Of a DNA stretch of 64,000 bases, positions 36,253 to 44,207 are shown one piece after another. Source of the DNA: JAAELZ01 sp965237995 (GTDB lineage: Bacteria; Pseudomonadota; Gammaproteobacteria; Arenicellales; Poriferihabitantaceae); NCBI GenBank assembly GCA_965237995.1, contig CBDEGO010000003.1, positions 372,001 to 436,000 of the forward strand, given 5' to 3'. A program made the position numbers and the translations under genes. The notes under the pieces were generated by a model, which did not search any database, was not told where the DNA came from, and was given only the letters and a program-made list of their open reading frames with translations. Numbering within the stretch: position 1 is the stretch's first letter; every line of letters begins with the position of its first letter.

Positions 36253-37884
36253 TCAATCGACAAAACGTTCGGGTGTTAGTTTTAGCGCTGACGCAGGCTT
36301 AGGCATTGTTCTGGCCTTTCCCCAATTACTCCGCAATGGATTAGCAGTCCATGTTGGTGTGAAGTCAATTAGTTCGTCCAGGCGTTTCTTTAGTTCTTTT
36401 ATTTTTGTAACATCCTCGGGGTCATAACTAGATACTTCAGGTGTGCCATTTTCAAAGGCAGTTATTTGATCAGAAAGGAATTGCTCCATTGAATCTTTAT
36501 TCCCACGATACCCTTCTGAAAGTTCTTCGAATGCCTTTTCTAGTGCTGCATAAGTACCCAACAAGCGCCTCCACCGATGCTCGTTCATGTCAAACTCTTC
36601 CACAAGTTCGACCCCCGCCTGTTTGCCAATTTGAGTTAAGGCCTCAATCCTTTTAGGCGGCATTTCTATATTAAGACCGCCTTCATCACCTTTAAGTGCA
36701 ATACGGATAACACGTTCCCGATATCCAGAGAGGGCTAACTGGGACGCATCGTGCCAGGTCTGTGCTGAGTTAAAAATTGACATCAAAAATCCAAAGAAGC
36801 CGTCAATCTGGTTGATTTGCACTGACTGTCCCTGCCCAGCTTTCATAGGGAGATAAACTCGGTTCCGGAGGTAATTGCCAGTATCTCCTTCCTGATGACA
36901 TTTGTGATACTTACTAAGCGATATACCAAAGGTTGGCCTACTCGGCAAAGCACTATCGAACAAATGAATAGGGAAATTGGAAGTGATGCCACCATCGCTT
37001 AGCCAACAAATCTCGGGGTGGTCGTGCGCATTTTTGCAAAGTTTGGTTCTTTTGGAATAGTCGACACGATAGATTGGAAATGCAGCGAGCAAAACAGGAA
37101 AACTCAGGCTTAATCTGATGCCAAGCAGTACCGGCATCAAATCACCCGTAGGCAACTTATAATATTCATTCCGATTCTGAATTGTCGTGTTTGAATCAAT
37201 CTGACTTTGTACACTCTCGACATAAGAGACAATATTTTTCGGCATCAACGTCACCAGGTCTTTCTTTTTAACAAATGATGCACCGAGATTCGGAAGGTTG
37301 ATAGGTGTTCGCTGTGAAAGGTTGGTGGTGATGGTTCGCAGTTTTATATTGTTCTGAGCCAGCATTCCAAATGTGAGAGGCTTTTCTGGGAGTTGGTCAT
37401 TATCTACCGTTCTACCCGCTATTTTTTCCAACCAGAAATTCATCCAGTCGGTAAGAGCCTGATTTTTATTAATATCTGCACTTAACCCTGAACAAAGACC
37501 AAAATGGGTCTCTGGTAATTTCTTAAACGATTTTCGGATACGAAATAAATTCCAGATTGAAGATGATATTTTCTTGAACAACCCAGAATTCATCATGCCT
37601 AGCAGATATTTGAACGTTTTACGATGCACACGGCTCGGTTCAAAGAGACTCAGAAGTTTGGGGCTGATTTCATCCGGAATTGAATCCAGAATCTCGAACC
37701 CTGCCGTGCCACTGCGGGTTGCGCGGCTATATTCGGCTGCGGCCGTAAAGCCCGCTCCAATTGCGCCTGCCGAGGTTCCTCCAATATTTACAAATGTATA
37801 TTCTCTCGCCAACTCCGTGATCACCTTAGGATAAACAACTCCACTGGTAATCCCACCCTTCATGATTAAATCACATTCTTTCAT
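36253..37884 (-). CDS. Patatin-like phospholipase
   Basis: 543 residues from the ATG at 37884, which has a strong ribosome site (GAGGGAG, 6 bases away); the longer reading frame starts upstream at a TTG and is less likely. The oxyanion KGGITSGVVYP, the nucleophile GGTSAGAIG (Ser38) and the catalytic Asp in LSDGGITSNFP give a complete Ser-Asp dyad. A long C-terminal part (about 390-543) with charged helices is of no recognised family. No signal peptide is visible. It would hydrolyse membrane phospholipids. It is third in a four-gene operon ending with the endonuclease. Confidence 0.85.
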   Translation of the reverse strand: MKECDLIMKGGITSGVVYPKVITELAREYTFVNIGGTSAGAIGAGFTAAAEYSRATRSGTAGFEILDSIPDEISPKLLSLFEPSRVHRKTFKYLLGMMNSGLFKKISSSIWNLFRIRKSFKKLPETHFGLCSGLSADINKNQALTDWMNFWLEKIAGRTVDNDQLPEKPLTFGMLAQNNIKLRTITTNLSQRTPINLPNLGASFVKKKDLVTLMPKNIVSYVESVQSQIDSNTTIQNRNEYYKLPTGDLMPVLLGIRLSLSFPVLLAAFPIYRVDYSKRTKLCKNAHDHPEICWLSDGGITSNFPIHLFDSALPSRPTFGISLSKYHKCHQEGDTGNYLRNRVYLPMKAGQGQSVQINQIDGFFGFLMSIFNSAQTWHDASQLALSGYRERVIRIALKGDEGGLNIEMPPKRIEALTQIGKQAGVELVEEFDMNEHRWRRLLGTYAALEKAFEELSEGYRGNKDSMEQFLSDQITAFENGTPEVSSYDPEDVTKIKELKKRLDELIDFTPTWTANPLRSNWGKARTMPKPASALKLTPERFVD

Positions 37885-37987
37885 GTCTACTCCCTCAATA
37901 ACCTGCAATTAAATTAATACTAGATAGTGCAATCTTTCGGACTTTCTCTCACCTCTGATTAAGACCCTAGGACTTCACAAAAACAGC

Positions 37988-38272
37988 CTATTGTACCGTG
38001 ATGAGTTTCACCTCATCAGCAGTCGTTACTGTGATGTTCGTAGACTTATCGCTCTTGCCCCGAGATTTCAGTGTAATAGATAAAGCGCCTGTGGGCTTAT
38101 CTATGCGCAGACGCCCATACCTATCCGTGTATCCAAAGAACGTCTGAGACCGCCAAACAGCCCAGTATACGAGATACGAATTGCTTTCGGCGTCGACGAA
38201 CTGGAAGACCTCTGCCTTTACAGGGGCTGCCACCGAAAGGAATAAGGCTAGTGCAAGTGTCATTGTTCTCAT
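37988..38272 (-). CDS. Small secreted protein of unknown function
   Basis: 94 residues. A clear signal peptide (MRTMTLALALFLSVAAPVKA, cleavage before Glu21) precedes an all-beta domain with GYTDRYGRLRIDKP, reminiscent of a transthyretin-like or carboxypeptidase-regulatory-like fold. No family was recognised. It starts 13 bases after the membrane-protein gene and is followed, after 103 bases, by the patatin gene. Its place in the operon suggests a partner role at the periplasmic side. Confidence 0.65.
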   Translation of the reverse strand: MRTMTLALALFLSVAAPVKAEVFQFVDAESNSYLVYWAVWRSQTFFGYTDRYGRLRIDKPTGALSITLKSRGKSDKSTNITVTTADEVKLITVQ

Positions 38273-38285
38273 TTAAATATCCCTC

Positions 38286-38858
38286 TCATTCATGGGTGAT
38301 GTTCTGCGGATCCTTAATTTTAACTGAGTGATAGGTGCGGTCATTGTCCGTATAGACTTTAATGCCTTCGCGCCCGCCAGACTCGTAATCCTCCGATTCT
38401 TTCCTAAAGTCAATCTCAGCAGATAAGTCACCATCGATGTATTTGATGAAGGTGTATTCTTCTTCAAACGTCTTTCCAATGGGAATTTCGACTACAACTC
38501 TGAATCTGCCTGTCTCTCTGTTGATCTCTGGCTCGACGCGCGTCGGAGAAAGGATGATGTTGGCGGGGGTCCATGCCTGATTCGGGTCGTCACTCGTGAA
38601 AACACCCTCAATATACCAAGTCTTTGTCATATTTAGAGCTGAATAAACAATGTAGAAAAAAAGTGCGAACCCTAGGAAGACAAATAATAACGATGGATAA
38701 TTTGTCTTCATCTTCCCAAAGAAGGGTACTTCAACCTCTGTAGGCTCTTGTGTCTTCTGGTCAACGTAGGTTTTCTGTTTCAGCAATGCTATGAAGCCCA
38801 GGAAGACCGAAAGAACGGCAAGAATTACGCCTCCTAGAAGTATGAGATTATTTATCAT
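38286..38858 (-). CDS. Two-pass membrane protein of unknown function
   Basis: 190 residues: membrane segments at about 4-26 and 56-77, then a soluble C-terminal domain of about 110 residues rich in charged beta strands. No family recognised. It is the first large gene of the operon with the secreted protein, patatin and nuclease. Its ATG overlaps the stop of a six-codon leader frame that owns the only strong ribosome site, so its translation is probably coupled. Confidence 0.65.
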   Translation of the reverse strand: MINNLILLGGVILAVLSVFLGFIALLKQKTYVDQKTQEPTEVEVPFFGKMKTNYPSLLFVFLGFALFFYIVYSALNMTKTWYIEGVFTSDDPNQAWTPANIILSPTRVEPEINRETGRFRVVVEIPIGKTFEEEYTFIKYIDGDLSAEIDFRKESEDYESGGREGIKVYTDNDRTYHSVKIKDPQNITHE

Positions 38859-38875
38859 ACGTCTGCAATCATCAT
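38855..38875 (-). CDS. Six-codon leader frame coupled to the membrane-protein gene
   Basis: AAAGGAG (38882-38888) is followed at 6 bases by a frame coding Met-Met-Ile-Ala-Asp-Val and TGA, and that TGA overlaps the next ATG (ATGA). The downstream gene has no ribosome site of its own. This is direct sequence reading; a function in translational coupling is inferred. Confidence 0.4.
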   Translation of the reverse strand: MMIADV

Positions 38876-39022
38876 GATGAACTCCTTTGTTACTATTCTA
38901 AAAATATTATCGCCAACACCTTGACGACCCTACTGAATTCATAGAGTAGCTCAGAAAAATCAATTATGCAGTGACAAATACCACATTTTCAGTATTTTGA
39001 CATATCCCCCAAATGTCCTGAA

Positions 39023-39193
39023 GTGGACAGAATTATTCGGACGCTAGAAGTTTTGGAAACAACAGGCTTATTTCGAATTACGCTTTGGAGAATGGAGAAC
39101 AAAGAAGAATTTCCTAGACTGGTAAGCCTTGGAAAAAATACAGTTGGGTTGAAATTAAGTGAGGTACAAACTTGGGTTCGAAATAGACAGTGA
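39023..39193 (+). CDS. AlpA-like regulator (56 aa)
   Basis: A short frame with GTG start encodes a full AlpA/MerR-like winged helix. LEVLETTGLFRITLWRM is the recognition helix-turn-helix, FPRLVSLGKNTVG is the wing and the LSEVQTWVRNRQ helix ends the protein. In the family the residue after VG is normally Trp; here it is Leu. AlpA proteins control excision or integrase genes of P4-like elements. It lies 93 bases inside the right direct repeat and points towards it, so it may be the remaining regulator of the element bounded by the repeats. No ribosome site is obvious. Confidence 0.65.
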   Translation: MDRIIRTLEVLETTGLFRITLWRMENKEEFPRLVSLGKNTVGLKLSEVQTWVRNRQ

Positions 39194-39285
39194 ACATCCA
39201 TGTGTATACGAAGCGGTATACTTTTTCTTACCATCTAACTAAAAGTGACTACAAACACTTGATTTATAGCCACTTTCAATTAAAA

Positions 39286-39331
39286 TAATGGCGTTCCCAA
39301 GGCGATGCGTACGAAACCCCACTATTTCAAT
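39286..39331. repeat. Right 46-bp direct repeat (DR-R)
   Basis: Second copy of the repeat at 31788-31833, same orientation, 43 of 46 bases identical. A 10-base stem (AAAGTGACTA with TAGCCACTTT, one mismatch) ends 11 bases before it. A 17-base piece with partial similarity (TAATGG-TTCCCCCAAGG) also occurs near 46528, upstream of the second integrase. Confidence 0.85.
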
Positions 39332-39406
39332 ACTACGACTAGGGCATTTGATATCTAAATGAAGCAGTAAACATCTCGGCAATCACTACCAGTAGAGTAT
39401 CCTAAT

Positions 39407-40555
39407 CTAAAACTTTACACCCAAACCAATAGTCCAAGACTCTTCGTCCTCCAATGCAACAGACGTATCACCATTATTGTATGTCGTTACCAGCGTGTAG
39501 TGACCGTTCGCATCTAAATCATATCCAATAGAGGCATTAAACAACTTTCTGTCCCTCAAATCTCCGGCAACTTCTTTCAAATACGTATAGCCTAATGAAA
39601 TTGACAATCTATCTATTGAATTCGGCCACAATACGGTGTGCGTCTTAAGACCAACCCTCGCATAGGAGCCATCTTCAATAAGACTTTCGTTATTTGCATT
39701 ATCATAAACTTGCCCATATTCTCCTAAAAAGATACTGCCCCATTTCAAAGACCATTTCCCAACACGCTTCATAGCTCCCTGCCCCCATCCAAGCGCAATA
39801 GGTTCATACTGCAAATCTATGCCTCTAACATCTAAATCGAAATCTGAATCGGTACTATATTGTAAGCCTGCTCTAAAGTACGATCTGTCGGTTATAACGT
39901 CCTCTAGTTCGTAGTCTATACCCAACCTAAAAAGTAGACTATCTATGTCTGTTTTTTCTTCATTACTATTTCTAGCTTGATTAAACTCCAAGCTAGGGAC
40001 CAACACAACTTGCGTCTTTTCACTGAACCTTATTGGCCTTAACACCACACCTTTTAAGTTCATAACCTCATTATTACCTTTTATGTCCTTCGAGAAGGAA
40101 ATCTGCGCGGGGCTTGCTTTGTTTATTCCTTTTGCATTTTTGGTTAAAGTAATCTGCTCATTAGAGGAGCGGATAAGTACTTTTGTTTTACCAATGCCCT
40201 TATTGCTAGCGAATATGGCCATGTCGTCAGTTTTATTGATAGATGCAAAGTCTCCTATGTTTTGCCCATCAGGGTAATCAATTTGAAACTCTTGAACCCA
40301 TTTTTCCACCTCAACTGCTAATGCGCTCAGAGCAGATTCAACAGCAACCAACTCTGCAGCATTGAGATTGCCATCCTCGTCTTTATCAAATTCAACTAAA
40401 GGCTTGCTATTGACAACCTTTACATACTTTTGATATTCATTAACATCAATAACTTCATTACTATTAGCATCATAATCAACTGCATTAACAGCAAACAACA
40501 AATTACAAGATAGAAGCAATACAACACTTGTCAAACACGTAAAATAATTTTTCAT
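39407..40555 (-). CDS. EF-hand outer-membrane beta-barrel protein
   Basis: 382 residues from the ATG at 40555 (ribosome site GAGAGGAAG). A signal peptide (about 1-25) is followed by two complete EF-hand loops (residues 29-40 and 57-68, both with Asp/Asn at 1, 3, 5 and Glu at 12). A linker leads to a region of alternating strands (about 150-382) ending in Phe, the outer-membrane barrel signature. Calcium could set the position of the N-terminal module. No named family. It follows the ACP-like gene by 13 bases. Confidence 0.7.
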   Translation of the reverse strand: MKNYFTCLTSVVLLLSCNLLFAVNAVDYDANSNEVIDVNEYQKYVKVVNSKPLVEFDKDEDGNLNAAELVAVESALSALAVEVEKWVQEFQIDYPDGQNIGDFASINKTDDMAIFASNKGIGKTKVLIRSSNEQITLTKNAKGINKASPAQISFSKDIKGNNEVMNLKGVVLRPIRFSEKTQVVLVPSLEFNQARNSNEEKTDIDSLLFRLGIDYELEDVITDRSYFRAGLQYSTDSDFDLDVRGIDLQYEPIALGWGQGAMKRVGKWSLKWGSIFLGEYGQVYDNANNESLIEDGSYARVGLKTHTVLWPNSIDRLSISLGYTYLKEVAGDLRDRKLFNASIGYDLDANGHYTLVTTYNNGDTSVALEDEESWTIGLGVKF

Positions 40556-40568
40556 TTCCAACTTCCTC

Positions 40569-40829
40569 TCAACCTATTTTTTCATATACAAGGCGCGCCG
40601 CATCTCTAACGGTCTTAAACCCACTTGTTTCATTACTAGTTAAATTTAAACCTTGGTCAGAAAATGCTCTATTTAATTTAGGCGCAAGAGCACGTAATCC
40701 TCTCTCATCATACATTAATGGAGCATCAGCTAAATTCATATCTGCATAAATTTCACGTGGTTCGAGACCATTTATGCGCCCTAAAGTATCTTTTACACGC
40801 TTATATATTGTTGGATAAGTTAAAGCCAT
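40569..40829 (-). CDS. ACP-like protein lacking the phosphopantetheine serine
   Basis: 86 residues with the helical spacing of an acyl carrier protein: an N-terminal VKDTLGRINGLEPREI, a second helix after LMYDERGLRAL, and a final VRDAARLVYEKIG helix. Where ACPs have Asp-Ser-Leu, this protein has Tyr-Asp-Glu-Arg, so it cannot carry a phosphopantetheine arm. A perfect AGGAGG lies 6 bases before the ATG. The fold call is by eye and tentative. It is first in a two-gene unit with the EF-hand protein and is divergent from the RiPP locus. Confidence 0.45.
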   Translation of the reverse strand: MALTYPTIYKRVKDTLGRINGLEPREIYADMNLADAPLMYDERGLRALAPKLNRAFSDQGLNLTSNETSGFKTVRDAARLVYEKIG

Positions 40830-41280
40830 TTGTTCCTCCTATGTATAAAATTTCTAAATTTGGTGAATTACTCTCTTACAAATAATTTTCCTTCGTGCCC
40901 TTCAAAACTACCATTCTGTAAATTCAGCATTTCGATCGTCAAACCTCCATTTTCACTAAACCGCAGAAAACTCAATATTTGGCCTATACACAATAAAGTA
41001 AAGCAGCTACTACAGGGTTTACTAAGTGGTAGAGCTTACGTCTACTGCTTATTACATGATGTGATAAATACCACTCTATAAATCACATTCACTCGCAAGT
41101 CGGCTAAATCATTAAAATCTAAATAGTCCATATTAGTGGGATACATCACATACTTCCACATACCAGAGGCGTACATTATAAAGTACGTGGTGCATCTAAC
41201 TAGAACCACGAGACTAGGAAGTATGAAATATTCAATATGAATACTCGTACTAATTGAAATTTTTTAATGAGGACTAAATC
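40830..41280. promoter_or_regulatory. Divergent control region between ACP-like and RiPP genes
   Basis: 450 bases with no supported gene. It holds small palindromes near the RiPP side, including GTAC-ATTATAAA-GTAC at about 41174-41189 and AGTAT...ATACT around ATATTCAATAT at about 41220-41245. Both transcripts must start here. No known operator could be named. Confidence 0.4.
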
Positions 41281-41490
41281 ATGGCTAAAAACATTAGTAT
41301 TAACCCAACCACTCTTAAGATCAACTCTAAAAGAAATGTGGTAAAAGTTCAGGTATCCCCAAAAGATTATTTTGATCTTGGGCGCATGCAAGATATCCAA
41401 AAAGATATTCTTGGTGAACTAGGCTGTTTAGCATGCTGCTCTGGCTGGGATATTCGATTTGATATGCAGCGTGAGTTTTTAGCAAGATAG
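41281..41490 (+). CDS. Candidate RiPP precursor peptide
   Basis: 69 residues: a charged leader (1-48) and a C-terminal GCLACCSGWDIRF core with Cys49, Cys52 and Cys53. It has GAGG 9 bases before the ATG and lies 42 bases upstream of an MNIO-family enzyme gene. MNIO enzymes modify Cys, Asp or other residues of short precursor peptides (methanobactin, bufferin and related systems). The peptide has no signal sequence, unlike bufferins. I do not recognise the core as a described class. Precursor status is inferred from size, cysteines and neighbour. Confidence 0.75.
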   Translation: MAKNISINPTTLKINSKRNVVKVQVSPKDYFDLGRMQDIQKDILGELGCLACCSGWDIRFDMQREFLAR

Positions 41491-41532
41491 CTGTCTTGCA
41501 GCCAAACAATATCTGTTATATGTTCAATAGCA

Positions 41533-42960
41533 ATGTCTAAAATAGACACGGGTATTATTTACTTCCCTGGCTTGGAGGAAGTCCTTCAAGCCGGGGAAGA
41601 TCTAATACAAGTAGTCGAAATAGAACCCGCTACAATATGGTTTAAGAAAACTGATGGGACTTTTGAAGTAAATGACAAAGCCCTAAGTTATATTGAAACT
41701 CTTCCCTTTAAGAAATTGATTCATGGAGTTGGCTTCCCCATCGGTGGCTCCATTACCCCTGATAAGCGTGCATTTAAGCCATTGCTACAAACAGCTAAAG
41801 CGCTTTTACCTGAATTCATCTCCGAACACCTTAGCTTCAACAAAGCTAAAGTTGGGAACAAAATAATTAATGCAGGCTTTTTACTTCCGCCGCAACAGTC
41901 TATGGCCAGTATTAATAATATAGTTTCAAATATTAAACAGTATAAATCACAAATCAACTTACCAATAGCGTTTGAAACACCTGCAAATTACCTACAGCCA
42001 CAAACAACTGAATTAGATGATGGGCAGTTTTTTAGTGCTGTTGCTGAAAAAGCCAATTGTGGGATTTTATTAGATCTACATAATTTGTGGTGCAACCAGT
42101 TAAATAGAAGGCAATCTATATTTGAAGTAATTGATCAACTACCTCTTGACCGAGTGTGGGAAGTACACATTGCCGGAGGCGATTGGCTAGATGGATATTG
42201 GCTCGACGGACACAGTGACTTAATACCTCAAAAGCTGAAGAGTATCGTCAAATCCATAATCCCTCTCCTTCCGAATTTGAAAGCCTTTAATTTTGAAATA
42301 ATGCCTGAATACTTGAACTTTAAAGGCATCACACTTGAAAAAATATTGGGCGAGTTAGAGTTTATGGATACAACCTGCTCGGCACCCAGCATTGCTTTTA
42401 ATTATAAAAACAGCAAAGCGAAAAATAATAAAGCGAAGCACAAACCTAAGACTAATCTGCATGAACGCTTTTGTATTGCACCTGCAGAATGGGAGACAGC
42501 TCTCACTAAGGCTGTGTTAGGCCAAACAACTAAAGAACCATCTTTCTCTATAAGTAAGGATCCAGGAGTGTCAATCTATCGACAACTTATCGAAAAAATC
42601 AGAGGAGGCATGTTCGCTTCAACTTTAACAATGAGTTTCAGGTATTTAATACTGTCACTTGGAGAACAAGCTACAATGTCGCTACTAGGAAAATTTTGGG
42701 CTAGCACTCCTCCAAGTCTATTTTCATCTGAAGAAGCAGTAAACGCTTCCATTTTTTTAAAATCACAAAGTATTAATCTCGAATTTCTTGATGATCTTTT
42801 AGACTATGAATTAGCCAATCATAAAGCTGTAATAGACGATGAGAATCAAGTTATCGAGATCAATTTTGACCCTAATATATTACTTCCCAATCTAACCTCA
42901 GGGTTTATATCGAATAGCTTTGGAGGGAAAAAATATGAGGTTAGAGTATCCTCTAGCTAA
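41533..42960 (+). CDS. MNIO (DUF692) enzyme fused to a DUF2063-like partner domain
   Basis: 475 residues. Residues 1-285 form a DUF692/MNIO TIM barrel with the expected metal ligands: HGVGFPIGG, the SEHLSF segment, a Glu in FETPANYL, LLDLHNLWCNQ, and EVHIAGGDW followed by LDGHSD. Residues about 310-475 match the DUF2063 partner that presents the precursor: ERFCIAPAEWETAL, SIYRQLIEKIRGGMFASTL, LGEQATMSLLGKF with a Pro-Pro after it, then FLDDLLDYELANHK. In known systems these are two proteins; here they are one. A Lys/Asn-rich linker (about 290-308) joins them. It should install iron-dependent oxidative modifications on the upstream peptide. Confidence 0.85.
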   Translation: MSKIDTGIIYFPGLEEVLQAGEDLIQVVEIEPATIWFKKTDGTFEVNDKALSYIETLPFKKLIHGVGFPIGGSITPDKRAFKPLLQTAKALLPEFISEHLSFNKAKVGNKIINAGFLLPPQQSMASINNIVSNIKQYKSQINLPIAFETPANYLQPQTTELDDGQFFSAVAEKANCGILLDLHNLWCNQLNRRQSIFEVIDQLPLDRVWEVHIAGGDWLDGYWLDGHSDLIPQKLKSIVKSIIPLLPNLKAFNFEIMPEYLNFKGITLEKILGELEFMDTTCSAPSIAFNYKNSKAKNNKAKHKPKTNLHERFCIAPAEWETALTKAVLGQTTKEPSFSISKDPGVSIYRQLIEKIRGGMFASTLTMSFRYLILSLGEQATMSLLGKFWASTPPSLFSSEEAVNASIFLKSQSINLEFLDDLLDYELANHKAVIDDENQVIEINFDPNILLPNLTSGFISNSFGGKKYEVRVSSS

Positions 42961-43093
42961 TATTCCTCTGGTCTGATTACTATTTGAATCGAGGCAAGCG
43001 GTACTATGCAGCTCACACTGCTATTACAGGCAACTCACTGGATTAAGCACCTGTAACCTAAATTTAAAGTACAGCAGTTTTTGACTAGTCAAT

Positions 43094-43156
43094 AGCTCGA
43101 ATGCATAGGCACCTTTCTATTCGAGCTTACAAAATAGCAATCAATCCCATTGCTAT
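43094..43156 (+). terminator. Two hairpins after the RiPP locus
   Basis: Two perfect inverted repeats follow the MNIO gene in the 311-base gap: AGCTCGAAT/ATTCGAGCT (43094-43127) and ATAGCAAT/ATTGCTAT (43134-43156). Neither has a T run, so they are weak terminators or mRNA-stabilising structures. The rest of the gap is featureless. Confidence 0.4.
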
Positions 43157-43271
43157 GTAATTCTTACTTTACGCTTAAGTCATCAAACATATCTCTAATA
43201 CTTAATTCTTGTATTGATAGGAGATACTGCATTAAATCCCTCCCCCTTTTTTCAATACCAATAACAAAATA

Positions 43272-44195
43272 ATGAACTTAGAAGCAACCATAAATGAATT
43301 CCTTGGAAGCTGCCGACGCAGAGGCCTCTCTTGTCACACAATCCGCGCTTATACAACTGATCTCTACTCTTTTTCAGCCCATATTGGCAATCAACATGCC
43401 ATAACCAGCATTGATAAAGCTAAATTGAACCCTTGGATTGAATTTTTGCAGATCAACTATAAACCAAGAAGTGCAAAAAGGAAGATAGCAGTAGTCAAAT
43501 CTATGTTCAATTGGTTGGTATTGGAAGACTATCTAGAAACTAACCCATTTATGAAAATTAAAACCAACATTCAGCAACCGACCTCCCTTCCGAAAAATAT
43601 CCCAAAACATCTTTTGGACAAATTGTTCAACTCCCTAAGTTATCTTCTTGAAGACCCTACTAAATCTGCGTTTCAAATACACAATATTCAAACTATGCAC
43701 CTTGCTCTAATGCTTCTAATCACAACAGGAATTCGAGTATCTGAGCTTTGCTCTATACAGCTGCAAGATATTGACTTTTACAGCTCAACGATAAGAATCA
43801 GAGGTAAAGGCAATCGAGAAAGAAATGTATTTCTCACCGCCGAATCCGTTTCTAATTGCGCTACTGCATATACTGAATTCCGAAAAAAAATAGGTGTGTC
43901 TCATGACTATTTACTAACCACCCCCGCAGGAAGAATTGTTACGCCTGCGTTCGTTAGATATCACCTGAACAGGTATGTGAATAAATACAACCTAGGAGAA
44001 AAGATAACACCTCACATGTTTCGACATACAACCGCAACTTCATTACTAGATAGAGGAGTAAATATTCGCCATGTCCAAAAGTTACTCGGCCACAGCAATA
44101 TTAATACCACGGTAATCTATACCCATGTGTCTGATGTTGGACTAAAAAACGCAGTTTGTTCAGCCAAATTAGAAAACATCACAGAATTTGGATGA
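43272..44195 (+). CDS. Tyrosine recombinase, XerC/D-like integrase
   Basis: 307 residues. A SAM-like core-binding domain (1-95) and a catalytic domain with all residues: Arg in TTGIRVSELC, Lys in RGKGNRERNV, HMFRHTTAT (His-x-x-Arg), LLGHSNINTT (His) and Tyr in VIYTHV. It appears intact. It lacks the extra IntI segment, so this is not an integron. It lies 12 bases before a membrane-protein gene. What it mobilises is not clear: the RiPP locus is directly upstream. Confidence 0.9.
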   Translation: MNLEATINEFLGSCRRRGLSCHTIRAYTTDLYSFSAHIGNQHAITSIDKAKLNPWIEFLQINYKPRSAKRKIAVVKSMFNWLVLEDYLETNPFMKIKTNIQQPTSLPKNIPKHLLDKLFNSLSYLLEDPTKSAFQIHNIQTMHLALMLLITTGIRVSELCSIQLQDIDFYSSTIRIRGKGNRERNVFLTAESVSNCATAYTEFRKKIGVSHDYLLTTPAGRIVTPAFVRYHLNRYVNKYNLGEKITPHMFRHTTATSLLDRGVNIRHVQKLLGHSNINTTVIYTHVSDVGLKNAVCSAKLENITEFG

Positions 44196-44207
44196 TAACT
44201 TGAAATT

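Noticed and set aside
40830..41280. Plus-strand frame of 83 codons in the divergent region
   Set aside because: It begins at the ribosome site of the ACP-like gene on the opposite strand and has no family match or own ribosome site.
43272..44195. Integrase as an integron integrase with the 46-bp repeats as attC sites
   Set aside because: The protein lacks the IntI-specific segment, and the repeats lack the GTTRRRY and RYYYAAC core sites.
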